10,712 nucleotides of DNA, taken from contig JAFYGD010000008.1 in the NCBI GenBank assembly GCA_017543415.1, forward strand, positions 1-10,712. The letters are read 5' to 3'. This document shows, piece after piece, positions 1 through 6,456 of this stretch; positions within the stretch are counted from its first letter, which is position 1; the number at the start of each line of letters is the position of its first letter. The notes beneath the pieces were generated by a model. The model ran no database searches. It saw only the letters and a list, made by a program, of their open reading frames with translations, and was not told the origin of the DNA. This stretch comes from Eubacterium sp. GTDB taxonomy: Bacteria > Bacillota > Clostridia > Oscillospirales > Acutalibacteraceae. Made by a program: the position numbers and the translations under genes.

Positions 1-1664
1 ACGTGAACATCATTCTTTGCGACGGCGCTAAGCTGACAAATCCCAAAGGCATTGCCGTTTATGAAAACGAAGGCAGCCTGACGATTTACGGCCAGAGCGG
101 CGGCACCGGCGAGCTGGTAATTGAAAAGGCGGTCGGCCACAGCAATGAAGCGGCAATCGGCGGCAAGCAGTTTAAAAACAGCGGCGTTATCACCATTAAC
201 GGCGGCACGGTAACCGCCTGCGGCGATTATGCCGGCGCCGGTATCGGCGGCGGCAACAAGAGTGGCGGCACCGTCATCATCAACGGCGGCACGGTGAACG
301 CCAGTGGCAGCATCTATTCCTCCGCCATCGGCGGCGGCTACTACGGCAAGGGTTATGTAACGATTAACGGCGGCAAGGTGAATGCTCACGGCGTTATCGG
401 CGGTTTCAAAAACAGCAACGGCGCCATCCGCTTAAGCTGGAACAAAGCCTCCGACAGCATCTATGCGGAAGCGTATCAGGGCAGCCTTACCCTTGTAAAG
501 ACCTTTGTGGACGAGAACGGAATGGACTACATGGCAGCGGACGCGGTGACAGCCAAGGACATTGCCTGCAAAACGCTGCTGCCGTCGGAGAAAACGGCGC
601 ACGTCTATGACGAGCCGGAATGGTCCTGGGCAGAGAATTACACCGCCGCCGTGGCGGTGTTCACCTGCACCGAATGTCAAAGACAGAAAATGATAAACGC
701 CACTGTTACAAGCGAGGACAGGGACGGCAAGCATATCTATACGGCAACCGCCACCTTTGAGGGAAACACCTATACCGACACAAAAATGACCGCCATGCCG
801 GCAGCGAAGGATATTTACAACCTGACCGTTACGGAAAATATTGATGTGAATATTCTTGTGGACGTAAACGGCCACGCCGCGCTCGGCGAGGAGATAGACA
901 AGATTGTCTACACCTATCCGGATATCACCACGCAGGTGAAAAAGACGGTTACCGAAACCGTGGAAGCAGCCGACATCACCACCGACGAAAACGGCTACTT
1001 CGCAAAATCGTTCACGATGGCGATTGCCCAGGCGAACGAGCCGATTACGGCAACGATTTACTTCACGGGCGGCACAACAAAGGATATTACGGTTTCCGTG
1101 GCCGCCTACTGCGATTACATTATCACAAACGCAGCGGCGAACGGCTATTCCGATAAGCTGGTGAACCTGTGCTACGCCGTGCTGGATTACGGCAAGAACG
1201 CGGCGGATTACTTCAACTATTCCTATGATGAATATCCATCCTATAACTTACCTTCCTACTTTAACGCTGAGCCTGAAATTGACAGTAAGGCGGGAATTAA
1301 GAAGGGAAGCGTAGTAACAGGAATCGCTTCAACGCAGATGTTTATTCTGTCTAAGGCTACGATGCGCCTTACCTTCAGGGACGACCTCAGCTCCGTAGAA
1401 GTAGTAAGTGCGAAGATAGGCGAAAAAGCGCTTACCGCCGAAAAGGTAAAGAACAACGGCAAGGACGCAGTGGACATCAGCGGCATTTATGCAACGGAAC
1501 TCAGCAAGCCGATGATTCTTGAGCTTTCGGACGGAACAAAGGTACAGTATTCCGCAACGGATTGGGCAAAGAGCATTCTGACACACAGCACAAACGCAAA
1601 ATCCAAAGCGCTTGCAAAATCGCTTTACTTCTACAGCAAGGCTGCTAATGATTACTTTGCATAA
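1..1664 (+). CDS. Large secreted/surface repeat protein, 5' partial
   Basis: This is the 3' part of a gene that runs in from the left edge. The open frame starts at base 3 with a GTG that has no ribosome binding site and is most likely an internal valine. Near the start (residues about 63-134) are three glycine-rich repeats of about 27 residues built around [IV]x-INGG-[TK]V and AIGGG/GIGGG, as in beta-helix-like surface proteins of gut Clostridia. Next come a 'EPEWSWAENY...FTC' segment and a 'YTATATFEG' segment, which often occur together in such proteins as recalled family knowledge, then a beta-rich region and a C-terminus ending AANDYFA. There is no LPXTG anchor, C-terminal membrane segment or dockerin in the visible part. 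The signal peptide would lie outside the window. It is probably exported and binds or displays something at the cell surface; no enzymatic motif is seen. It is followed closely by a small gene, probably co-transcribed. Confidence 0.8.
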   Translation, partial: VNIILCDGAKLTNPKGIAVYENEGSLTIYGQSGGTGELVIEKAVGHSNEAAIGGKQFKNSGVITINGGTVTACGDYAGAGIGGGNKSGGTVIINGGTVNASGSIYSSAIGGGYYGKGYVTINGGKVNAHGVIGGFKNSNGAIRLSWNKASDSIYAEAYQGSLTLVKTFVDENGMDYMAADAVTAKDIACKTLLPSEKTAHVYDEPEWSWAENYTAAVAVFTCTECQRQKMINATVTSEDRDGKHIYTATATFEGNTYTDTKMTAMPAAKDIYNLTVTENIDVNILVDVNGHAALGEEIDKIVYTYPDITTQVKKTVTETVEAADITTDENGYFAKSFTMAIAQANEPITATIYFTGGTTKDITVSVAAYCDYIITNAAANGYSDKLVNLCYAVLDYGKNAADYFNYSYDEYPSYNLPSYFNAEPEIDSKAGIKKGSVVTGIASTQMFILSKATMRLTFRDDLSSVEVVSAKIGEKALTAEKVKNNGKDAVDISGIYATELSKPMILELSDGTKVQYSATDWAKSILTHSTNAKSKALAKSLYFYSKAANDYFA

Positions 1665-1676
1665 AGGAGGTATATG

Positions 1677-1820
1677 ATGAACGATTATATGTATCAGGAA
1701 CCTGAATTCAAGGTAATTAAATACAAAAGTCAGGATGTTATTACTACATCGGGCACCATAACGCCACCGTGGGGCGGTGAAGAAGTAACAAACCCCGAAT
1801 TCCCTGAGATTGGGCTATAA
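1677..1820 (+). CDS. Small 47-aa protein with DVITTSG motif
   Basis: A short gene lies 12 nt after the stop of the surface-protein gene and should be on the same transcript. AGGAGG at 1665-1670 lies 6 nt before the ATG at 1677. A second in-frame ATG at 1674 is only 3 nt from it and is less likely. The product is acidic, has no signal peptide or membrane segment, and reads roughly as YQEPEFKVIKYKSQ, then DVITTSG, then a Pro/Gly/Glu-rich tail (TPPWGGEE...NPEFPEIGL). From memory, small proteins of the form 'Y..P.ie...fe..DVI.TSG' are widespread in gut Clostridia and usually annotated as hypothetical; I know of no established function. The start signal, the close coupling and the terminator right after its stop make it a convincing gene rather than a chance frame. 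A RiPP-like precursor is one possibility, but no maturation enzyme is visible. Confidence 0.8.
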   Translation: MNDYMYQEPEFKVIKYKSQDVITTSGTITPPWGGEEVTNPEFPEIGL

Positions 1821-1854
1821 AAAAAATCACATAAAAAATTACACATTACAATTT

Positions 1855-1890
1855 AGGGCTCGGAGTTACCGCTCCGAGCCTTAAACTTTT
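1855..1890 (+). terminator. Intrinsic terminator after the surface-protein/small-gene unit
   Basis: Arms 1857-1865 (GGCTCGGAG) and 1872-1880 (CTCCGAGCC) pair perfectly around a 6-nt loop. One G-T and one A-T pair extend the stem to 11 bp. The following TTAAACTTTT tract is interrupted but T-rich. Confidence 0.75.
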
Positions 1891-2035
1891 CGAAAAACAG
1901 AACAGGCGTGCCTGCCCCATATATACGGTTTTAAGCTCTCCCTTAGTAATTCCTCCGATTGTTGATATTTATATAACAAACCATATGAATACACAAATCA
2001 AATATTTTAATTCTGCCTTTATTGACATTGCCTGT

Positions 2036-2064
2036 TTTCTTTGATACTATACAGTTGTTATAAT
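2036..2064 (+). promoter_or_regulatory. Extended -10 promoter of the aldo/keto reductase gene
   Basis: TGT-TATAAT at 2056-2064 is a perfect -10 with the extended TG. The -35 in register (about 2036-2042, T-rich) is poor. A consensus TTGACA stands further upstream at 2022-2027; with 17-nt spacing it would pair with the weaker TACTAT at 2045-2050, so two overlapping promoters are possible. The ATG follows at 2096 with AAAGGAG at 2083-2089. Confidence 0.6.
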
Positions 2065-2095
2065 GTGTAAAACGTTTTTTTGAAAGGAGCTTGCT

Positions 2096-3229
2096 ATGAA
2101 TTACCGCAATTTCGGCAAAACGGGAGAAAGGATTTCCGCGCTCGGTTTCGGCTGTATGAGGCTTCCCGAAAATGAGGAGGGCGACAAGCATTTTATCGTT
2201 CAGGAAAAGGTTGACGAAATGCTCGCCTGCGCTTTTGAAAACGGAGTCAACTATTTTGACACCGCGCCCCATTACTGCAACCACAACAGCGAAGCTGCGG
2301 TAGGCCATGCCGTTAAGAGCTTCCGCGATAAAATACTTATTTCAACCAAATGCCCCATGGACGACGATTTGACTCAGGAAAAATACCGCCGTCTGCTTGA
2401 AAGAAGCCTAACGCGGCTTGACACGGACCATATTGATTTTTATCATTTCTGGGGAATCAACCGCGATAAGTTTGAAAGGCTGATACTGAAAAACAACCTT
2501 CTTGAAGCGGCTGCAAGGGCTAAAGAGGAAGGTCTGATTCGCCATATTTCCTTTTCCTTCCATGACGACCCGGGCGTGATTAAGCTGATTATCAACACTT
2601 CCGAAAAAGAAGGCGTTAAAATGGAATCAATGCTCTGCCAGTACAACCTGCTTGACCGCTCAAACGAGGAAATGATTAAATATGCAAACGAAAAAGGGCT
2701 CGGCACGGTTGCAATGGGGCCCGTCGGCGGCGGAAGGCTCTCCGCCCCCACAGACCTTTACAGCAAGCTAACCGGCAAGCCCGCTATAGCAACCTACGAG
2801 CTGGCGTTTAAATTCTGCCTGGGCAACCCGAACCTTAACTGCGCTCTTTCCGGAATGCAGGATATTGATATGGTACGCAAAAACACTAAGGTTGCTTCCG
2901 ACAGCGCGGCTTTTTCCGAGGAGGAGTGGCAGCAGCTCGGGCTGGCTATGGAGGAAATTAAAAAGTTTTCAGAGCTTTACTGCACGGGCTGTAAATACTG
3001 CCAGCCCTGCCCTATGGAAATTAATATCCCGCGCCTTTTTGAAATGTATACCTACTACAACGTTTACGGCTTAAAGGACCACGCAAAGCATATGATGAAG
3101 GAATATATAAAGAAAGGCGGCAAAACCTTCGAGCACTGCATAGACTGCGGAGCCTGCGAGGATAAGTGCCCGCAGCACCTTGCAATCCGCGAAAACCTTG
3201 AAAAGGTATGCAATCTCCTCGGCGAATAA
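2096..3229 (+). CDS. Aldo/keto reductase with C-terminal 4Fe-4S dicluster domain
   Basis: A 377-aa cytoplasmic oxidoreductase. Residues 1 to about 280 form an AKR TIM barrel: it opens with the typical YRNFGKTG...S.LGFGCMRLP, and the catalytic tetrad is visible as D55 and Y60 (FDTAPHY), K85 (STKCP) and H117 (FYHFWG). The C-terminus adds two ferredoxin-like cysteine clusters, C296-x2-C-x2-C-x2-CP and C348-x2-C-x2-C-x3-CP (C358), enough for two [4Fe-4S] clusters. This matches the 'aldo/keto reductase, 4Fe-4S dicluster' family common in anaerobes (COG1453 type). The family presumably moves electrons between ferredoxin-like carriers and a carbonyl or quinone-like substrate, but the substrate is unknown. 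A strong AAAGGAG 6 nt before the ATG sets the start. It has its own promoter and terminator, so it is monocistronic. Length is normal and no motif is missing. Confidence 0.93.
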   Translation: MNYRNFGKTGERISALGFGCMRLPENEEGDKHFIVQEKVDEMLACAFENGVNYFDTAPHYCNHNSEAAVGHAVKSFRDKILISTKCPMDDDLTQEKYRRLLERSLTRLDTDHIDFYHFWGINRDKFERLILKNNLLEAAARAKEEGLIRHISFSFHDDPGVIKLIINTSEKEGVKMESMLCQYNLLDRSNEEMIKYANEKGLGTVAMGPVGGGRLSAPTDLYSKLTGKPAIATYELAFKFCLGNPNLNCALSGMQDIDMVRKNTKVASDSAAFSEEEWQQLGLAMEEIKKFSELYCTGCKYCQPCPMEINIPRLFEMYTYYNVYGLKDHAKHMMKEYIKKGGKTFEHCIDCGACEDKCPQHLAIRENLEKVCNLLGE

Positions 3230-3238
3230 CATATAATT

Positions 3239-3266
3239 AAAAGCCCTCTTTTGAGGGCTTTTGTTT
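3239..3266 (+). terminator. Intrinsic terminator of the aldo/keto reductase gene
   Basis: AAAAGCCCTC (3239-3248), loop TTTT, GAGGGCTTTT (3253-3262), then TTGTTT. Because the A-rich left arm mirrors the T-rich right arm, it could also act on minus-strand transcripts. Confidence 0.9.
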
Positions 3267-3277
3267 ATGCAATTATG

Positions 3278-3306
3278 TTGCATTGCTTTGTTTTATGATT
3301 TATAAT
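3278..3306 (+). promoter_or_regulatory. Promoter of the double zinc-ribbon membrane protein gene
   Basis: Perfect TATAAT at 3301-3306 with a weak -35 TTGCAT at 3278-3283 and a 17-nt spacer. It lies just after the preceding terminator and 34 nt before the start codon. Confidence 0.6.
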
Positions 3307-3340
3307 AGAGTTCTGAATAGTTTTATGAGGTGTACTTGTC

Positions 3341-4120
3341 ATGTCAATGATAAAATGTCCTGTATGTGATAAAAAGATAAGCGATAAAGCAGTATCCTGT
3401 CCTGTATGCGGATATGTTATTCCAAAATCACAAAACAACTTCTGCGGTGAATGCGGTGCTTCTTTGCCGGCAGGTGCAACGATTTGCCATAATTGCGGAT
3501 GTCCTGTTGAAGCCGCATCTGCAAACGGAAAACATTCACAGCAGCTTGAGGTAACAATTAACAAAAGCAGCAAAAGCAAAAAAGGAATTATTGCCTGCAT
3601 TGTTCTTGTTCTTGTTATTGCAGGCGGATGGCTTTTATTCTCACAATTACAAGCATATCTATATAATGACACTTTACGGGAAACTATCAGCTTGATTGCT
3701 GCCGGTTCGGTTGAAGCTGAAGAAGCAGGCGGACTGATACACGATGTTTGGTATAATACAATTTTCAATGAAAGCGATTCAGAAACAGACAAATATACAA
3801 AAAATGCATTCGGTGATTTCAACGACGATTTTAACGATTCACTTGAAACCCTGTATGCCGACCCGGAATTCACTGAAAAAATAGAATCAATAGAAAGCAA
3901 TCAGGACGATGTTGTCAGCAACATGAAAGAGCTGACCAATCCTCCCGATAAGTACAAAGAAGCTTATGCTTCGTTAAAAACTCTGTATTCCGATTATATG
4001 GAATTTTCAAATCTGGTTCTTGAACCGTCAGGAAAAAATATATTTACATATACCGAAAGCTTCAATAACTGCGAAGAAAAGCTGGGAAAAGACCTTGAAG
4101 CTGTAAGGCTGTATTTCTGA
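3341..4120 (+). CDS. Double zinc-ribbon, single-pass membrane protein
   Basis: A 259-aa protein. Two short zinc ribbons stand in tandem at the N-terminus: C6-x2-C9 with C20-x2-C23, and C35-x2-C38 with C49-x2-C52. A basic linker (SKSKK) leads to one membrane helix at about residues 82-101 (GIIACIVLVLVIAGGWLLF). The remaining 155 residues are acidic, soluble and probably helical, with no motif I recognise. By the positive-inside rule the zinc ribbons face the cytoplasm and the acidic domain faces outside. This zinc-ribbon plus one-helix layout is common and functionally unassigned in Clostridia; sensing or scaffolding at the membrane would be a guess. GAGG at 3327-3330 lies 10 nt before the ATG at 3341; an in-frame ATG at 3347 is worse placed. 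It has its own promoter and terminator. Codon use is more AT-rich than in the neighbouring reductase. Confidence 0.85.
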   Translation: MSMIKCPVCDKKISDKAVSCPVCGYVIPKSQNNFCGECGASLPAGATICHNCGCPVEAASANGKHSQQLEVTINKSSKSKKGIIACIVLVLVIAGGWLLFSQLQAYLYNDTLRETISLIAAGSVEAEEAGGLIHDVWYNTIFNESDSETDKYTKNAFGDFNDDFNDSLETLYADPEFTEKIESIESNQDDVVSNMKELTNPPDKYKEAYASLKTLYSDYMEFSNLVLEPSGKNIFTYTESFNNCEEKLGKDLEAVRLYF

Positions 4121-4144
4121 CGCTTAACCTTGATGGCATAACTA

Positions 4145-4172
4145 AAAGGCAGACGAATGCTCGTCTGCCTTT
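4145..4172. terminator. Shared terminator between convergent genes
   Basis: A perfect 12-bp stem AAAGGCAGACGA (4145-4156) / TCGTCTGCCTTT (4161-4172) with loop ATGC sits between the plus-strand zinc-ribbon gene and the minus-strand superoxide reductase gene. T-rich sequence follows on both strands, so it can serve both. Confidence 0.88.
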
Positions 4173-4186
4173 AATTGTTTATGTTT

Positions 4187-4555
4187 TTATGCCTTCCAGA
4201 GGCTGTGAAGGTTGCAGTAAGCGTACGCTGCTTCAACCTTTTCCCCTTCGCAAAGAGCGAAGCAGGCCTTCGGCGCGTCGCCGGGGTTAAGCGGCTTTCT
4301 CTGGTTGCCCTTGTCGGTGCTGATTGCAATCCACTCAATGTAGTGCTCGGGAGCCATGGGATGTTCAACCTCGCCTACGGTTACCGTTACTGCGTTTCCG
4401 TTTACTTCAACAACGGGAACGTGCTTTTCAACAGCAGCGTCTGTAGTTCCGGGTATGATTTCGCTCATTTTTTCGCCGCAGCACATAATCGGCACGGGGC
4501 TGTCCTTTACAACGGCAACAATTTTACCGCAGTGCTTACAGATATAAAACTTCAT
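4187..4555 (-). CDS. dfx: Superoxide reductase (desulfoferrodoxin, two-iron type)
   Basis: A 122-aa cytoplasmic enzyme that reduces superoxide to hydrogen peroxide without making oxygen, typical of anaerobes. The N-terminal desulforedoxin-like FeCys4 site is complete: C6-x2-C9 and C25-C26. The catalytic Fe(His)4Cys centre is also complete: H45 within the EKH motif (E43, K44), H65, H71, C114 and H117 (CNLH), in the same order and nearly the same spacing as characterised desulfoferrodoxins. The open frame extends upstream to 4627, but the ATG at 4555 has AAAGGAG 8 nt upstream and gives the family's normal N-terminus (MKFYICKHCG), so it is the start. Transcription comes from a strong promoter facing away from the lipid operon, with a 7-3-7 palindrome over its -10 box that suggests peroxide- or metal-responsive repression. 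The electron donor (rubredoxin or similar) is not in the window. Confidence 0.96.
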   Translation of the reverse strand: MKFYICKHCGKIVAVVKDSPVPIMCCGEKMSEIIPGTTDAAVEKHVPVVEVNGNAVTVTVGEVEHPMAPEHYIEWIAISTDKGNQRKPLNPGDAPKACFALCEGEKVEAAYAYCNLHSLWKA

Positions 4556-4575
4556 TTTTAAAACTCCTTTTTCTT

Positions 4576-4592
4576 TTATTATATCATAATAA
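4576..4592. promoter_or_regulatory. Operator-like palindrome over the superoxide reductase -10 box
   Basis: TTATTAT (4576-4582), ATC, ATAATAA (4586-4592) is a perfect 7-3-7 inverted repeat covering the -10 hexamer at 4578-4583. Its length and AT-rich character recall Fur/PerR boxes (PerR consensus TTATAAT-N-ATTATAA), though the central spacing is 3 rather than 1. PerR control of superoxide reductase is known in Clostridium; assignment here is inference. Confidence 0.5.
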
Positions 4593-4606
4593 CCGACGCT
4601 TTTCAA
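4578..4606 (-). promoter_or_regulatory. Promoter of the superoxide reductase gene
   Basis: On the minus strand, TTGAAA (4606-4601) is followed by a 17-nt spacer and TATAAT (4583-4578), with an extended-10 TG just upstream of the -10. The start codon is 22 nt downstream, leaving only a short leader. Confidence 0.85.
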
Positions 4607-4620
4607 CGCAAAACGGCGTA

Positions 4621-4649
4621 TTGTCATTTTTAAAAATCTGTGTTATAAT
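4621..4649 (+). promoter_or_regulatory. Promoter of the lysoplasmalogenase/lipid kinase operon
   Basis: TTGTCA (4621-4626), 17-nt spacer, TATAAT (4644-4649), with an extended-10 TG at 4641-4642. The spacer contains the perfect palindrome ATTTTTAAAAAT (4626-4637), which may simply reflect AT-richness or be an operator. It is divergent from the superoxide reductase promoter, with 14 bp between the two -35 boxes. Confidence 0.87.
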
Positions 4650-4687
4650 AGTTTTTAGACAATCATTGATTAATTTGGAGGTGCAGT

Positions 4688-5341
4688 ATGAAGTACGCCG
4701 GTTGGGCATTTCTGGCGGTGTTCGTTATTTCAACCGCCGTTCACCTTTACGCTTCGCTGAAAAAGGATATGAAGCTGAGGAACATTACAAAACCGTTTAT
4801 TCTTCTTTCCCTGCTCGGCTTTTACGTTCTTGAGGCAAGCTTTGTTTCTGTATTCATAATACTTGCGCTTGCTTTCAGCTGGCTGGGCGACGTTCTGCTT
4901 ATGCCGAAAGGAACAAAGTGGTTCACGGCAGGCGGAATTGCGTTTATGATAAGCCACGCGTTTTTCATAGCGGGCTACTGCAGGGATATTGTTTTTACGG
5001 CAATCCCCGTCTGGCTGATTGCCGCCCTCGGCGCGTTCTTCGTCATAACGGTAGGCTACATATTCTCAAAGCTTAAGCCTCATCTGCCGAAGGCGCTGTT
5101 TTACCCGATGTTTTTATACCTTCTGATTAACGGCGCAATGAACTGCTTTGCAATTTTCCGCTGCGTAAGCAATCCCACGGCGGCAACAATTACAACCGCA
5201 ATAGGCGCGGCGCTGTTCTTCATTTCCGATTCTTCCCTGTTCTTCGTTCGCTTTAACAAGGAAAGCAGGATGAAAACCCATTTTATTGTAATGCTTACAT
5301 ATTCAATCGGGGAGTTCCTGATTGTTTTAGGTCTTTTATAA
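4688..5341 (+). CDS. YhhN/TMEM86-family membrane protein, probable lysoplasmalogenase
   Basis: A 217-aa integral membrane protein with about eight hydrophobic segments. YhhN (PF07947) hallmarks are visible: a KP at 35-36 before the second helix, WLGDVLL around D68, the FMISHAFFIAGY stretch around H90, ISDSSL around D181, and the family-typical closing YSIGEFLIVLGLL. TMEM86B, a member of this family, hydrolyses the vinyl-ether bond of lysoplasmalogens; many anaerobic Clostridia make plasmalogens, so the same role is plausible here, though not proven for bacterial homologues in general. GGAGGTG at 4677-4683 sets the start. It is the first gene of an operon: the next gene begins 15 nt after its stop and is a lipid kinase, consistent with work on membrane lipids or their breakdown products. 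Length is normal and the protein looks intact. Confidence 0.85.
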   Translation: MKYAGWAFLAVFVISTAVHLYASLKKDMKLRNITKPFILLSLLGFYVLEASFVSVFIILALAFSWLGDVLLMPKGTKWFTAGGIAFMISHAFFIAGYCRDIVFTAIPVWLIAALGAFFVITVGYIFSKLKPHLPKALFYPMFLYLLINGAMNCFAIFRCVSNPTAATITTAIGAALFFISDSSLFFVRFNKESRMKTHFIVMLTYSIGEFLIVLGLL

Positions 5342-5356
5342 AAAAGGAGGCAAATT

Positions 5357-6175
5357 ATGAAATACTATCTTTATAACTCCAGGGCGAATAACGGCATTAA
5401 GCCCAACGTTCCAGCAGGTACCGAGCTTGTTGACGCGGTAGGAATCGACTACCCCGCTTACCTTGCGGGCCTTAACGCTGACGACGAGGTTGTGCTTGTC
5501 GGCGGAGACGGAACGGTAAACTATTTTATCAACGCGGTTAAGGGCGTTGAAATCAAGAATAACATTTACCTTTTCGGCTGCGGAACGGGCAACGATTTCC
5601 TTACGGACATAGGCAAGGCTCCCGAGCAGGAGGTGCTTCTTAACCCGTACCTTGAAAAGCTCCCCACCGTTTATGTTAACGGACTTGAAAAGCTTTTCAT
5701 CAACAATATGGGCTTCGGCATTGACGGCTACTGCTGCGAGGTTGCGGACAAAATAAAGGAAACGAACCCGCAGGAAAAAATCAACTATTCCGGCATTGCT
5801 ATCAAGGGGCTGCTGTTCCACTTCAAGCCCTGCCATGCAGAGGTTACAGTTGACGGAACCAAGTACGAATTTGACAACGTATGGATTGCTCCTACAATGA
5901 AGGGTAAGTACTACGGCGGCGGAATGGATATGGCGCCTGACCAGGACCGTTTTTCAAACAAGCTGACCGTGGTTGTTTACCACTGCAAGTCAAAAATCAA
6001 GGCGCTTATGGCTTTCCCGTCAATTTTCAAGGGCGAGCACCTTGCAAAAACGGATATAGTCAAGGTATTCACGGGCAACGAAATAAACGTTAAATTCTCA
6101 CGCCCCTGCGCTGCGCAGATTGACGGCGAAACCGTTTTAAACGTAAGCGAATACACCGCAGTTCAGCCTGAATAA
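5357..6175 (+). CDS. Diacylglycerol kinase-family lipid kinase
   Basis: A 272-aa protein with the DAGK catalytic fold (PF00781). The nucleotide-binding loop GGDGT is at 49-53 (VLVGGDGTVNYFIN), the second family motif GCGTGNDF at 74-81, and the C-terminal QIDGE at 254-258. The likely reaction is ATP-dependent phosphorylation of a lipid hydroxyl such as diacylglycerol on the cytoplasmic face of the membrane; the exact lipid cannot be read from sequence. It is somewhat shorter than the usual 290-310 aa, and the N-terminal 'NP..G.G' strand is reduced to NSRANNG, a small departure from the norm. AGGAGG at 5345-5350 precedes the ATG by 6 nt. It lies 15 nt after the lysoplasmalogenase-like gene, so the two are co-transcribed and may act in sequence in phospholipid/plasmalogen turnover. 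Confidence 0.9.
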   Translation: MKYYLYNSRANNGIKPNVPAGTELVDAVGIDYPAYLAGLNADDEVVLVGGDGTVNYFINAVKGVEIKNNIYLFGCGTGNDFLTDIGKAPEQEVLLNPYLEKLPTVYVNGLEKLFINNMGFGIDGYCCEVADKIKETNPQEKINYSGIAIKGLLFHFKPCHAEVTVDGTKYEFDNVWIAPTMKGKYYGGGMDMAPDQDRFSNKLTVVVYHCKSKIKALMAFPSIFKGEHLAKTDIVKVFTGNEINVKFSRPCAAQIDGETVLNVSEYTAVQPE

Positions 6176-6193
6176 TATAACAAAAAACACCGC

Positions 6194-6226
6194 TTGGGAG
6201 AGCCTTCGTAAAGAAGGTTCTCCCAA
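6194..6226 (+). terminator. Strong hairpin after the lipid kinase gene, possible terminator
   Basis: TTGGGAGAGCCTTC (6194-6207) pairs with GAAGGTTCTCCCAA (6213-6226), 14 bp with one G-T pair and loop GTAAA. No proper T-tract follows on the plus strand (TTAAATTAATCC); on the minus strand TGTTTTTTG follows. It may end the operon or be the first arm of the nested-hairpin element behind it. Confidence 0.5.
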
Positions 6227-6228
6227 TT

Positions 6229-6404
6229 AAATTAATCCTTGCGGATTAGTGAAATATTCTTTCAGAATATGAAATTGCTTCGCAATGAAATACGCCTGCG
6301 GCGTATGTAGGATTAATTTGATTTCATATTGAGCACAGCGAGATATTTCACAATTTGCTCTGGCAAATTATTTCATATTGCGCAGCAATATTTCATTAAT
6401 GAAA
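6229..6404. repeat. Nested multi-hairpin palindromic element
   Basis: A compact array of small perfect hairpins. A closing stem AAATTAATCCT (6229-6239) / AGGATTAATTT (6309-6319) encloses ATATTCT-TTC-AGAATAT (6254-6270), ATTGC-TTC-GCAAT (6274-6286) and ATACGCC-TGC-GGCGTAT (6290-6306), each separated by GAAAT. The second half has AATTTGC-TCTG-GCAAATT (6352-6369) and ATATTGC-GCA-GCAATAT (6375-6391), separated by ATTTC, the complement of the first-half spacer, and ends in the palindrome TTTCATTAATGAAA (6391-6404). The mirrored spacers mean the two halves can also pair with each other. No coding frame explains it. I recall similar GAAAT-separated hairpin arrays between genes in gut Clostridia, so it is probably a dispersed repeat; a MITE-like origin or a processed RNA are both possible. 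Confidence 0.75.
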
Positions 6405-6430
6405 GACCGTTCCTTTTTCGGTCTGTTTTT
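6404..6430 (+). terminator. Intrinsic terminator at the end of the hairpin element
   Basis: AGACCG (6404-6409), loop TTCCTTTTT, CGGTCT (6419-6424), G, then TTTTT at 6426-6430. It lies directly after the palindromic element, so an RNA reading through that element would end here. Confidence 0.65.
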
Positions 6431-6456
6431 CTGTAACTCTTGTCAAGAAGAACGCA

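Noticed and set aside
3265..3900. Minus-strand frame of 211 codons opposite the double zinc-ribbon gene
   Set aside because: It is the antisense shadow of a gene with clear Cys motifs and a good start, and it has low-complexity Leu/Ser content.
4556..4627. N-terminal extension of the superoxide reductase frame
   Set aside because: It covers the promoter and palindrome, has no ribosome binding site, and the family N-terminus begins at the ATG at 4555.
5336..5836. Minus-strand frame opposite the lipid kinase gene
   Set aside because: Antisense to the GGDGT-containing kinase and without start signals.
6229..6404. CRISPR array, suggested by regularly spaced short palindromes
   Set aside because: The palindromes differ from one another, spacers are only about 5 nt and nearly identical, and there are no cas genes.
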